Part shown: in pieces, positions 40,438-52,392 of the stretch
Layout: each line of letters starts with the position of its first letter
Position numbering within the stretch: the stretch's first letter is position 1
Assembly (NCBI GenBank): GCA_001970955.1
Contig: MPUH01000007.1
Span: forward strand, 1 to 64,000
Reading direction: 5' to 3'
Source of the DNA: Stentor coeruleus
Taxonomy: Eukaryota; Ciliophora; Heterotrichea; Heterotrichida; Stentoridae
Length of the DNA stretch: 64,000 nucleotides
Made by a program: the position numbers and the translations under genes
Notes under the pieces: model-generated
Database searches by the model: none
Told to the model about the DNA's origin: nothing
Seen by the model: only the letters and a program-made list of their open reading frames with translations

Positions 40438-42990
40438 ATGCACTCAGCCACTTCAGTACGCTGCTTAAAAATTTACCAAAGACCAAACAAAACAATTAGT
40501 GTAAGGTCCCATACACCTTTTAAAGATAAACTTGATTCTAAATCCAAATTACAACACAATATAAATCATTCTCCAGAAAGTTATTTAAAGTTAAAAAGTT
40601 ATCTTATTATGCACGAAAAAATCAAAAGAAGTGCAACTCCAGCTAAAATTTATCAAGAAAGGTCACGATCTTCATTAAAGATTACTGATAAATCGAAATT
40701 GATTCCAATAAACAAAAACGAAATAACAAAATTGAATTTAAAAGAATCTGGTATTGGTGATGAGTATGCTAAAGCTATGTCATCAACTGTAAGAGAGTTT
40801 ATAAATCTTAAAGAACTGAATCTTCGATGCAACCGTATTGCTGATGAAGGTGTGGTTTCTTTACTATCAAGTTTAAACAGGACCAGCATGAAAATTCTTG
40901 ACCTTTCCCACAATGTTTTAGGGCTTAATTCAATAAACACCCTTGTAGACATGCTGAACAGCTTCAATTCAAGTGTAGAAAAGCTTTCACTTGAAAGCAC
41001 AAGACTAACATTTAAAGGTTTGAAACTTATAATAAAAGCATTAAGATTCAATCATAGCTTACAGGAATTAAACATTGCAAATAACAAGTTAGGTCCAGGA
41101 TGTGGTATAATTCTTAAAGAGCTTCTTTCTCAAACAACCACTTTAAAAAAAATCGACCTTCATTGGAACCTTTTCAAAGGCCAAGAAGGTGTTTACCTCC
41201 TTGAAGGTCTTCATCAAAACGATACCTTAAAAGCTGTAGATTTATCATGGAACTCACTAGGAAGTGAAATGTGCACAATCGAATCTTTATGTTGGTTTCT
41301 ATCATCAGAAAGTCCAATTGAACATTTAGATATATCCCATAATCGAATATCATCAGAATCAGTATATGCTTTAAGTAATGCTTTAAAAAACAATCATACT
41401 TTATTAGGATTACATCTTGAAGGAAATTACTGTACAATAGATCATTTAGGGTTTGTTCATCCATTAAAAGAAATTGTTGTATCACCAACATTACAGAAAT
41501 CAGCGAGAATTATTAGAACACCTAGAAGGATAAATGATAATAGGTGTTGGATTTGTAATAAATATATTGACTTTAAAATCAAATGGGATCCTGATACAGT
41601 GAATTTAAGAGGTAGTTTATTAGACATATATTCAAGGAAGTCTTTGAAACAAAAAGAATTAGTTTATGTACATCTTGAATTAGATAATTACAATCATTTT
41701 CTATTAGAATCAACACAAAGTGATATTCAAGAAATTATAAGAGCAGTTCCTAAGTCTAAAACTATAAGGTTTTTTTATAGCTATAGAGGTAAAGTTGTAA
41801 TCTCAAGGGATTATGCAATAGAGAAATTAGAAATTCCTATTGAAAAAACTATAATCAGTGCAGGAGGTGAGATTATTGAACTTTCAACACATTCTGTTAA
41901 TTATATAGTTTTAGATAATCAAGAACTTACTTGTAAACCTAGACCTGATATTAAAAGTTATTTACTAGAAATTTGTGAACCTGCATCTTCATTTGAATGG
42001 ATTATAGAAAAATCAATGTTCGCTAATTATACTTATGATAGTGATGTAAAATTTATATAGGAAACACTTAATGACTGTTTTGAGTTTGATTGGAGTAACA
42101 CAAAAATGGTAAGGATTATTAAAAACGACAGTATTCGAGATAAAATTAAAGAAATCATTAGACCGTATTACAAATTCATGTAAATAACATACAGTAGAAA
42201 AACATATCGTCTCTATGCAGCTATCGGGACCAACGGAAGTATTTTTTCAATAAATCTCGCAATCCTCACTGAGCTCTGCCAAAAATGCGAGATCTTCGAT
42301 AGAAACTTCAAAATCTCTGATGTCGACCTCGCTTTAAAAGCTTCAAAATACTCAAAATCCTCCATAAGCACAGCTTATGGCTTAGTTCGACACGAATTTC
42401 TTGAGTTTCTTACAAGAGTTGCCCTAGACAAATATTATCGTTCAGGGCATTGTAAAACAGAAAGTGAAGCAATTGAGACATTTTTTCAAGTAAATTTTAT
42501 AAAAAATATATCAATATACGATCAAGATAAATGGCGTTTTGATAGGTTTTTTACACAAGAATGTGAAGATGTTTTAATAGAAAATCGTGAAGTCCTTCAA
42601 ATAATTTTTGATATGTATTCAGGGAAAAAAGCTAAACCTGGAGAGAAAAAATATATGCTTGTTGATGATTTTATAGGATTGTGTCATAATCATGGGTTTA
42701 TAAGTGACACTTTTAATTTGAGACATGCAACTTTGTGTTTCCATATGGCATTAATGACTCATGTTGATGAAATTAATTCAATACTTCATACTGAAGCAAC
42801 ACGGATGGAGTTTATTGAAGCTTTGGGGAGAGTTTCTGAGCATTTTTACTCGAGTGATCCTGAAAAAGATATGCTAAATTATGTTTTTACCCCACCGGCA
42901 TTAAGTAAGAAACTTAGTGAGATTATTGATATGGGGTTTGGTAAGTATCGAATACTTAAAAGAAGTTTAACGAGATCAACGTTAGGGTAG
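40438..42990 (+). CDS. Leucine-rich-repeat (RNI-type) protein with long C-terminal domain, three exons
   Basis: Exons 40438-42045, 42061-42179 and 42195-42990 give 840 aa. After a basic N-terminus, about nine ribonuclease-inhibitor-like repeats of ~28 residues occupy 100-340 (LNLKESGIGDEYAKAM, LKELNLRCNRIADEG, LQELNIANNKLGPGCG, LKAVDLSWNSLGSE, IEHLDISHNRISSESVY). Residues 350-840 form a globular region, WICNKYIDFKIKWDPD... through KTYRLYAAIGTNGSIFSINLAILTELC and GLVRHEFLEFLTRVALDKYYRSG. It looks like an EF-hand-derived helical domain often joined to LRRs in protists, though no calcium loop is obvious. No signal or membrane segment. A ciliary or cytoskeletal role is likely but unproven. Confidence 0.85.
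42046..42060 (+). other. 15-nt intron 1 of LRR gene
   Basis: GTAAAATTTATATAG, phase 0. Its TAG would otherwise end the frame; reading continues as YDSDETLNDCFEFDW. Confidence 0.93.
42180..42194 (+). other. 15-nt intron 2 of LRR gene (CAG 3' end)
   Basis: GTAAATAACATACAG, phase 2, joins KFM-type codon bases to ATT AGA AAA ACA TAT. Ending instead at the TAG three bases on (18 nt) would also keep frame, but 15 nt with an A at position 10 fits the other introns. Confidence 0.8.
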
Positions 42991-43122
42991 ATAATTAAGA
43001 ATGCGGAAATGTTTAAGAAAAAAGGGATTAATTAGTATTATTAACTTCTAAAGCATTTTCCTTAAGGCTTATTATTTAATAATAGATTTCTCATGTCTGA
43101 TCGTGTGGCTACATAATAAAAT

Positions 43123-46100
43123 ATGTTTTTGTTCTTTATGTTATGGACAATATCAAACGCTCTTCTATGTTCTGATAATTTTTTGTACAAAGATTCTGCA
43201 TGTCTGATGCACTGCCCTTCAGGATATAATCTTATTGATACTTCTTGTTTGCCTGGTACTGATTTAAACCTTTTTGAAACAAATTTTTCTGACTTTCTTA
43301 CCTTTACAACTAATACAGTAGATGATTTTTCCACAGTAACTAGTGATAATTTGGCTATTGGAGGTCCTTATCCTACTGTTAATAGAGGATTTTATTTCCC
43401 TCAAGGTAGTTTGCTTATATCATCACAGTTTATATACCCAGCCCCGCACTTTACTTTATCTTTAATGTTTAGGGAGTTGAGTGGAGGAACAGTTTTTGAA
43501 ATAAAAAATTCAACCCACACTTATATAACTATCTCCGTAAACCCTACTTATGTTATTTTCGAACTATCTATAATTGATAAACTTACTTCTAACTTAATCA
43601 TAAACTCATCTCAATACAGCTATACAGGTCTATGGCATGGATGCTATTTCGGTACTGAAATCAATAGCGATAACCTAACTCTACACTATGGTTATACAGG
43701 AATATCATCCTCAATTACCTACATATTTTCTAATCCTCTTGAACTAATTAACCCTAATTTTTTCTTAGGAGGATTTCAAGGTTTTATTTATTCAATTAAA
43801 TCCCTTAACGATTGGAAATCACAAATTATCCCATTAAACCCAAATATTAGTACCTGTTTTTTCAATGAAACACAAACCACATGTATTAGTTGTACGCTTT
43901 TTGATACTCAATGGCCAGGATGTGTAAGTTTAAATAATATTAATTGTTATAGTGAAAACTGTAATGATTGTAGTTCTTTACTTGAATGCTCAAGTTGTAT
44001 TGATAATACATTTTCTATACCTTTTTGTGAATGTGGTTTAAATTGTGTAGTGTGTACTGATGTTTTTAAATGCTTAGAATGTGATATTGGATTTTATAAT
44101 AGTAATGGGATATGTGGGATGAGTCCTAATGTAACAGATGCGATAAAAGAGCTTATGAATATTGTGTTCGATAAATTTGAGTTTATCCACGGGGGTTTTT
44201 GGATTAATGGGGAAAATAATAATACTTATTTCAGCAGCAGCTACTTTAACGATCAGGAACTTTTAGATAGTTATGATCCTTATGTTGCTAAGAATAGAGG
44301 GTTATACTTTAATGGAACAATGTATATAAAAAATGTATACCCTATGATTTTAAACCATGAGAACTCTATTGACTTTTGGGTATACACAAATAAACATGGG
44401 ACAATATTCTCAAAGTCTACTTATACAATTTTTTCAGACATGACTGTAATTATTAACCTCAAAAGTAGATCTCAATCACACAATTTCTACGGAGCTCCAA
44501 TAACATCAATTAGCCTAAAAGAATGGTATTATTTTTCAATCTCAGTTGCAACCGACAGTACAACAACCACAGTTTCCATATTATCAAAATCATCTATATA
44601 CAACATAATAACAAAAACAGGTTTTGCTTTTTATGATGAAAACACTGATATTTACCTTGGTTCTAATACCGAAAAATATGCTAATTTTTCAGGGTTTATA
44701 TATAGTATAAGTATTTATCAAAACAGTGACATAAGAAACAATTCTTTACACTTAGGTGAATATTGTAATCTTACTAACTTATCTTGTTCTTGGAGTTGTG
44801 ATATAAAATACTATTACAACGATTTTACTCATTCATATGAAGAATGTCACAATTCCTGCTATTTAAATGGTTGTTCTACTTGGGGAAGCTGTAATTTATG
44901 TTCACTTGTCACTTGTGAATATTGTGAAGATTTCATATCACCTTGTGTATCTTCAAGTAACTTTGGATGTGAAGTAGATTTTAAACTAAGCCCTTTAAAC
45001 AATTGTTGTCATAAAAATTGTTTAGAATGTAATGGGCCTTATTTTTTCAGATGCTCAGAATGTAATTATGGGTATTACCAACTTGGTTCAGTATGTTATG
45101 AAAACTGCCCTTTAGGATTTTCATCTTTTGGTGAGTTTTGTAATAACACAATTGATCCTTTTTTGGTTCTTGATTTCAATGATATTATTATAAAACCTCC
45201 AGTTAATATAATAGATATAAAAAGCAATATATTGTTTAGTACAAATATAGATAACACCCCAATAGCAGTATTTGGCCGTGGGGTTTATTTTAAAAGTTAT
45301 ACATTTTTGACTAGTTCAGATATACTATTACCTTGTAATTTTACTTGGTATGCTTTTATTAGACCAAGCAATTCTGGGATTATTTTCAGTAAAAGTGGTG
45401 TTGTTTTTTCATATAGTTCAGATAAATATTTCAAATTGTATTCAAATGGGCAATTGATTTTCCAGAACAACCAGGATTTTGTATGGAATTCTATAAAAGT
45501 TAGCATCTTTTATACACTTATTAACAAAGAAACATATAATATTTATATTAATGCCATTGCTTTAAGTCCTATAACTGTTAATTTTGTATATAAAGATGAA
45601 TTATCACCAATGATTATTGGTAGTTCAAGCTCAGGGTTTAATGGATTTATATGGAAAATTGTCATGGGGATTACTGAATCTTTTATAAACCCAGATATTG
45701 TTAAATGCTTGGATGATAGTCAGAATAACTGCTATTGGGATATGAATATTAACAAATATTTAAATGGGAATATTATTGATAATTGTGATAATGATTGTAT
45801 AAATGGATGTAGAAGATATAAAAGGTGTTATATGTGCGAAGATGATCTTTGTGTTGAATGCTTAAGATATTATTATAACTGTTTAAAATGTGTTAGTAAT
45901 GCATATTTGATTGACAATAAATGCTATTGTAATAATCATTATTATAAAGATAATGCTGATTGCAAAATATGTTCCCCAGCTTGTAATGATTGTTATGGAC
46001 CAACAGATTCTGAGTGTATAACTTGTGCTATAAAAGCAGATTATATTGAAGGGAAATGTCAATGTAATATTGGATATTTTTTAGATAGATTTGGATGTCA

Positions 46101-48885
46101 AAAATGCCATGAATCATGTAATACTTGTTATGGTCCAGAAGAAGATAATTGTTTATATTGTGACCAAGATTTTTTTTTAATCAATCATCGCTGTGTAAAA
46201 TGTGATCCTACATGTAAAACTTGTTACAAAGAAAATTTTTACAATTGTTTAACTTGTTATAATAAGCTATTAGATATTATGTGTATACCAATATGTCCTA
46301 TAGGATATGAAGTTTTAGAAAATGAATGCAAAGTTAATGAAACCTTAGCTATAAGTTATTTATTTAATGGAATATCACAGATTTATATAGATAAAATAAG
46401 TGGTTTAATTGCAAAAAGTGGTGAAGGGAAAACTGAATATCCTGATTTAAATGATTATGATCCAATACCAGCATCTTTTAGAGGGATATATTTCACTGGA
46501 AATGGGTCATATTTATCATTTCCTAAAACCAGAGGATATTTATTATTTGGTATTAGTTTTTATATTTCAATTTGGCTTAGACCTTTAAAACCAGATGTTG
46601 GGATTATGTATAAAAACACTTTTTCGGATAAAATGTTTTCAGTTAGGCTAAATGAAAATAATAAAATTCAGATATTTTTTAATGATAAAAGTATTGAATA
46701 TATTTCATCATTAAAAATTGATACAGAAAATTGGAACCATGTGTTAATTTCATTATATTACAATAACGCAACTTTTGTATCTGTTGCTATAAATTCTATT
46801 GAAAATTATGCTTTTTTTGTAAGTGAAGAACCTTTACAAGATGTTTTTGGTGCTAGTCTTTATGTGGGCATGAGTGATTTCAAATATCAATATTACGAAG
46901 GATTTATCTACAAACTCGAAATATATTTGAAAAAACCTGATATCTCTGACCTTATGTCTAAAGATTGTTTAGATTGTACAATCTGTGAAAAAAATGAATG
47001 TATCCCAACTTGTAACATAGGTGAATATAATTCTTCATCAAACAGATGCGATAATTGTTTATCCTCATGTGTAACTGGTTGTTCTAATGATAAAAGTTGT
47101 GAATTATGTATATCAAAGAATTGTGCTCAATGTCCTGATTATATATCTAATTCATGTGATATATGTGCAGAAAATTATGAACTTGTCAATAAAATTTGTG
47201 AACAATGCAATCATACAAGTTATTATGATAAAATGACTCATAAATGTAAACTCTGCCCAAATCTATGCAAAACCTGTGAAAACGGAGAAATTTGTTTATC
47301 TTGTAAACATAATAGTATTTTAACATCAAATTCAACATGTGAATGTATCTTAGGCTATGAAGCTACGAATGAATGTATTAGAAAATCCTTTTACGCTTTT
47401 ATAAAAATCAGTTCTGATAACATTTTAACACTTTTATTCTCAGAACCTCTTACTAAACACTTGGAAATATCAGATTTATCAGTAAAAATCAACACAAAAA
47501 CCCAAGATTTCGAAATTACTTATATTGACAATAGTACTTTTTCTATCAACATCAACTTCAAAGAATCAGTAAATTCTGGGGATCGAGCTATTATCACATT
47601 TATAAAAAAAATTACTTCAATCAAAAATGCTTTGATATCTGAAATACCTTTAACTGTATTATTATTTGAAAATGAATATTCTGATTATGTTAAAGAAGTT
47701 AAACAAATAAGAAGCCAAGCGGAAACAATAATCCGAGTTGTAGTTCCAACAATGCTTGGTGGGTCATTATTCAATTTAGACCCTTTTTCTTTTTTCAGCT
47801 TCTTAAATGCTTTAGAGATATATTCTTATATATCATTATTTAATATTGAAATAGACAATTTGCTTATAGTATTTATGTCATGCCTTAGCGTAAATTCAAT
47901 TATCCCTTCAATTCCTGGGATTTTTTTATCAGAAAACATGGGATCTTTAACAAATCCTCAAATGGGTTATTTTGGATTTTCTTATAGTCTATTAATGGTC
48001 AACTCTGGAGAGTTTTTAACTATGCTTTTAATTTTACTAGTGACTTATGGTTTTATTATAATAAGTATTAAAGTATTTAAAACTGGGATACTTGGGAAAA
48101 TTGTTCAAAAGTTGTTTCAAATTTATACATATGGGGTGTTTTTAAGACTATGGCTTCAATATTGTTTAGAAATCGGTATAACATCAATACTTAGTATAAA
48201 ATATTTGGATACTTCAAATCCTGTACAAATTGTAGATGTTATTATATGTGTATTTCTTATAGTAATATATATTCAGATAGGAAATTTAACACTGGTTGTT
48301 TTGTTGTTTTATCTTGTGAGAAAAAGGGTAAAATTAGTTGGAGACCAAGGTTTGGATGTGTTTTTAAAAAAATATGGGTGTTTTTTTGATGAGTTTAAAA
48401 CAACTGGTTTTAGTACTTGGATGTTATACCCTTTGTTTGTAGTTCGAAGGATTATATTGGTAGTATCGATATTGTTTATTAATTCAGGAATTGTTCAGAT
48501 AGTTTTATCATTAGTCACAACATTATCAGTAAATTATATTTAGTATGCTATTTATATTGGGAGGATTAGGCCATATCTTGATACAATAACAGGCTGGTAT
48601 CTTTTCGCTAATGAGATATTAACGTTTATTTTTTACTTTTTATTTTTCCTCAAGGTCCTTATTCCTTCTATTTATAAGCAAAGTACAATTACCAGTGTGG
48701 CAATGCAGATTATTATTGTGGCAATGGCATTGAGTATGCTTAATAATCTTATACATGCTTTGGTGAAAATAAGAAACTGGATTAAAAAGAGACGTTATTT
48801 GAAAATCAGACCAGCCAGTACACCTAATAAACAAATCGTCGCACAAGGTTCAGATACTTTTTGGGTTGAAAAAACTATTCATTAG
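43123..48885 (+). CDS. Giant Cys-rich, LamG-like multi-pass surface protein (two exons)
   Basis: Exons 43123-48528 and 48544-48885 give 1,915 aa. The start MFLFFMLWTISNALLC is a signal peptide. The extracellular part alternates two module types four times. The first is a LamG/concanavalin-like beta region, for example ITISVNPTYVIFELSI...GFQGFIYSIKSLNDW. The second is a furin/EGF-like Cys-rich stretch, for example CSPACNDCYGPTDSECITC, CHESCNTCYGPEEDNCLYC and CDPTCKTCYKENFYNCLTC. Near 1470-1560 a beta-rich region precedes the membrane domain. About seven or more transmembrane helices follow (1570-1890), ending in a basic cytoplasmic tail. The shape is common for ciliate surface proteins; adhesion or sensing is inferred. 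Its stop is 21 nt from the convergent PP6 gene. Confidence 0.85.
48529..48543 (+). other. 15-nt intron in surface-protein gene
   Basis: GTAAATTATATTTAG, phase 0. It joins LSLVTTLS to YAIYIGRIRPYLDTITGWY, keeping the membrane domain open to the TAG at 48883-48885. Confidence 0.93.
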
Positions 48886-48906
48886 TTTAGCTAATTTATT
48901 TATCTT

Positions 48907-49815
48907 CTATAAAAAATAAGGGACAACGCTTCTTGGCGGGACACTTTTAGCACTTTGTGGTACTTCAGAAAACATCTTAAAACTAGTGCCAAGATTCTGA
49001 TCAATAATCAAAATTGCTGCTGCATTGCCACACCTATAAAAGTAATTAGGAGCACTCCAAACAGTGACAAGATTTTTTTTAGGAAACCAATACTTATACC
49101 CTTCTTGTACTAATTGATGAGCTCTACACACAAGATCAAGTCCATTAATCTGATTAAATTCTTCAGTAACCCTAGACCCAAAAATCCACCCAGCACCTCT
49201 AGGGTTAATAGACCAAGTTTCAATATCTTCAGGGTCACTCCACATTAAATCACAAAATGCTCCTTCATGAGGAATTTCAACTTTTCTATCAATAACTCTG
49301 ATTTGGTCTAATGTTTTGATCTCAGGAGATAATCCTCCATGGACACAAAGTATTTTATTTTCTACAACAGCGGCAATATTCAAATAATCGAAAACATCTG
49401 TACAATATTTCCATGGGTTAGCATTGCCGTATTTACGAACACATTCATCATAAAAACCATAAACTTGGGTTATTTGACGTGATTCATGGTTTCCTCTTAG
49501 TAATGTTATACATTGAGGGTATTTCACTTTTAATGCTAAGAGGAGTTCAAAGGTTTCAACTGAATTGTAACCTCTATCGACATAGTCACCCATGAAAATG
49601 TAGTTTTGGTCTGGAATACTTCCACCAATTCTAAAGAGTTCTTGAAGGTCATAAAATTGCCCGTGGATGTCACCACAGATTATCACAGGAGCGCTGACTG
49701 GTTGGACGTTGTTTTCTTCCATGAGAAGAGCTTTGACGCTTTCACATAACTCGAATAACTCGTCTTCTGGAAGGCATTTTCCTTCGTTTAAAGTCGCAAG
49801 CCAACTATCTACCAT
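48907..49815 (-). CDS. PPP6C: Serine/threonine phosphatase catalytic subunit, PP6 type
   Basis: A 302-aa PPP-family phosphatase. Metal-site motifs are complete: GDIHGQ (48-53), GDYVDRG (76-82), GNHES (108-112), plus [18 protein letters not shown] and SAPNY. The segment [41 protein letters not shown], and the C-terminus [10 protein letters not shown], fit PP6 better than PP4 (PVADYFL) or PP2A (DYFL with TPDYFL). Some positions are PP4-like ([17 protein letters not shown]), so PP4 is the alternative. One oddity is NYFYRCGN where the family normally has NYCYRCGN. PP6 acts in mitosis and opposes Aurora and polo kinases; a polo-like kinase gene lies next to it, probably by chance. Confidence 0.88.
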   Translation of the reverse strand: MVDSWLATLNEGKCLPEDELFELCESVKALLMEENNVQPVSAPVIICGDIHGQFYDLQELFRIGGSIPDQNYIFMGDYVDRGYNSVETFELLLALKVKYPQCITLLRGNHESRQITQVYGFYDECVRKYGNANPWKYCTDVFDYLNIAAVVENKILCVHGGLSPEIKTLDQIRVIDRKVEIPHEGAFCDLMWSDPEDIETWSINPRGAGWIFGSRVTEEFNQINGLDLVCRAHQLVQEGYKYWFPKKNLVTVWSAPNYFYRCGNAAAILIIDQNLGTSFKMFSEVPQSAKSVPPRSVVPYFL

Positions 49816-50170
49816 TATTAGTACTTATCAGAAATACTTCAACAGATATGGAGTTTTAAGTTTAGACTAGATGATTTTTTATTTTGAATTTGACAGGTTT
49901 TAGTCATTTGCTAGAAGGGTTAGAGATGATTTTTAGGAAGATTTTTTGAGGTCAGAATGATTGGAAGGTGAAATGTTATAGAATTTTTTGTGGAGGCTTT
50001 CTAATAGGAATTTATTATAAAACTCTAATCAGTAGAAACAACTTAATTTTTTTATCTTTGGCAACCCTAAAAAATCAAATCAACAATACTATATACCATA
50101 AAACCCTTAAACTAATATTCTAATCAAAATTACCACAAACACAATTTCATAAACATAAAATTTACAAGCC
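49816..50170. other. Tandem intergene with strand switch near 50000
   Basis: G-rich and C-poor up to about 49995, then C/A-rich and G-poor to the PLK stop. No gene seen. Confidence 0.5.
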
Positions 50171-51889
50171 TTACTTTCGTTCATTATTAGCATTCAGCAT
50201 ATTGCTAATCATCTCAGTCATATAATTCAATCTTTTAACAAGTTCAATATTATTAGAATCCTTAACAGACTTAAGCAAGTAAACCTCTTGCTTCCCATTT
50301 TTATCAATAAACACAACAGTTTTCTCAGCATTAGACATTAGCAACTCGCTCTTATCAGCAAATTTCGCATGAACAACTCTATTACTAAGTCTAAAAACCA
50401 TAGCATGTTCTGTCATAAGCCATTTTTTTATATAAACCACTTCTGATACTCCACTTTCAACAATTTTATCAATAACCAAATATTTTCTAAAATGTTCAAG
50501 CAAAGTTATTTTCTTCCCTAATTCTCTAGGATAATCATCTAAACAATACCTTTCAATCACATCATCAACTTGATCATGTTTTCTATATATAAATAAAAAT
50601 TTCCCACTTGGTTCACATATAATTTTACTAGAATCATTGAAATAAACCCCACAATCTCCATTAGATAAACAATAGCCTACCCCATATTTCGATGAATAAT
50701 CAACCCATTTTTTAACCCAAATTTTCGTCCCTGTATCAACAACTATATACAAAGATGATATAGCAACTTTTCTTGATGCTGAGGAATTCCCTGTATCCCC
50801 ATTTATAATATCTTTAATATTAGAATTTCTATTCTCTTCTTTACCAAAAAATGATTTTAAATCCTCAGAAGTCCTTGACCCAAAACTACTTCTTTGTGAA
50901 TGTAATGATTTTCTTAACTTATCAGCTACAGGACTAGTTTCGTATTGTTTTAAATAACTATTAGATGGAGGTACAGCCAAAGTACTTGATGGGATAAATT
51001 TAGGAATTGGGTTCCTGCCCATAAATGGATGTTGGATAATTTCATCTAAAGTCAATCTTACTAAAGGATTACTGACTAATAATTTAGATATCAAATCTTG
51101 TAATTCTTCAGAAATCCTAACATTTTTAGGAAATGAATAAGATGTCATTTTAATTTTCTTATATGTCGTTTTTATATCAACTGCTTCAAAAGGTGGTACT
51201 CCTATAGATAATGTATATATCAAAACACCAATACACCATAAATCTACTTCATATGAATGCCCATGTTTACTTTCTAATATTTCTGGGGCTATATAATTTG
51301 GTGTACCACATACAGTTCTTTTTCTCTCACCATCAAATTCAAGTTTAGTAGCTAAGCCGAAATCCCCAAGTTTGATTTCCATTTTGTCGCTTAGAAATAA
51401 ATTTCCTAGTTTTATGTCTCTATGGATAATTTTATGTGAATGCAAATATTTCAATGCTGATATTATTTGAGCTAGGTAACATTGGATTTCTAATTCAGTT
51501 AAACGTTTACGACGACGGATTAATTCACTTAATGTTTGGTTTGAACAAAGCTCTAAGAGGATGTATAGAGATTCAGAATCTTCGAAAAAACGTTCAAAGG
51601 CAACGATGTTGGTATGATGAAGGGAACGATGGATTTTTATTTCGAACATGAGTTTTTGACGGGAACGAGCTCTTTTAAGATTGTTTTTAGATACAATTTT
51701 ACCTGCACACAACTGTTTTGTGTCGATACAGAGGAATTCGTGGACCATGGCAAAACCCCCTGCACCTAGAAGACGACCACGGAGATAACGTTTTTTTACT
51801 GTGTCTCCGTTTGGTTTTACTATTATTTCTTCAATAATTTGTGGCTCTTCTTTATCAATTATGCTTGATGAGTCTCTTTTTGTACTCAT
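50171..51889 (-). CDS. PLK1: Polo-like kinase (PLK1 type)
   Basis: A 572-aa mitotic kinase. Kinase domain about 35-290: glycine loop GAGGFAMVHE (42-51), Lys64 in AGK, HRDIKLGN (156-163) and DFG (176-178). The activation-loop Thr192 in RTVCGTPNY corresponds to PLK1 Thr210. Two polo boxes follow (about 385-460 and 480-560). The first has WVKKWVDYSSKYGVGYCLSNGDCGVYFND, like PLK1 WVSKWVDYSDKYGLGYQL. The second has VVHAKF, in which His and Lys occupy the positions of the PLK1 phosphopeptide pincer (His538/Lys540). The protein should therefore be an active kinase targeted to phosphorylated docking sites on basal bodies or the spindle. Single frame, ATG and TAA. Confidence 0.95.
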   Translation of the reverse strand: MSTKRDSSSIIDKEEPQIIEEIIVKPNGDTVKKRYLRGRLLGAGGFAMVHEFLCIDTKQLCAGKIVSKNNLKRARSRQKLMFEIKIHRSLHHTNIVAFERFFEDSESLYILLELCSNQTLSELIRRRKRLTELEIQCYLAQIISALKYLHSHKIIHRDIKLGNLFLSDKMEIKLGDFGLATKLEFDGERKRTVCGTPNYIAPEILESKHGHSYEVDLWCIGVLIYTLSIGVPPFEAVDIKTTYKKIKMTSYSFPKNVRISEELQDLISKLLVSNPLVRLTLDEIIQHPFMGRNPIPKFIPSSTLAVPPSNSYLKQYETSPVADKLRKSLHSQRSSFGSRTSEDLKSFFGKEENRNSNIKDIINGDTGNSSASRKVAISSLYIVVDTGTKIWVKKWVDYSSKYGVGYCLSNGDCGVYFNDSSKIICEPSGKFLFIYRKHDQVDDVIERYCLDDYPRELGKKITLLEHFRKYLVIDKIVESGVSEVVYIKKWLMTEHAMVFRLSNRVVHAKFADKSELLMSNAEKTVVFIDKNGKQEVYLLKSVKDSNNIELVKRLNYMTEMISNMLNANNERK

Positions 51890-52392
51890 ATGTTATTATT
51901 ATTGAATTGATGAATTTTGTTGAGATACTGTGGTTTTATTTTTATGGGTTTGGGTAGATAAATGATTATTTACATGGAGTGAGGGAGTGGAAGGATTTTT
52001 TTTTAGTTGATAGGCGAGGATTGTAGTTAGGTTTTAAATTTGTTATTGAGATGAGAATGATAAAAGTTTTAGGAAAAAAAATTAATATATAATTTTAGTA
52101 TAGGAATGAGGATGTGTTTATGTTAGTAAATTAATCACTGGGATAAACAAAGTATAAATATTTTTAATTTTTTTTCTTCTTAGTATTTTTGTATTTTTCC
52201 ATTTCATCATATACAGTATCATCACACCAGCTACACAAAAAAAAACTCCATCATATTAAAAATAACATAAACAAATTTCTAATACCCTAAAAATCCTCCG
52301 AAAGCATAAAACAATTACTCAGAACCTGAAACTATACATAAACTTACATATAAAAAAAAACTTTAATATAAACTACAATACTACAAAATTAA
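51890..52392. other. Tandem intergene with strand switch near 52140
   Basis: 51890-52120 is strongly G-rich and C-poor, and 52145-52392 is C/A-rich. No gene, repeat or RNA recognised. Confidence 0.5.

Noticed and set aside
43062-43334. 90-codon minus frame at the start of the surface-protein gene
   Set aside because: Antisense to the signal peptide and first exon of a well-supported gene.
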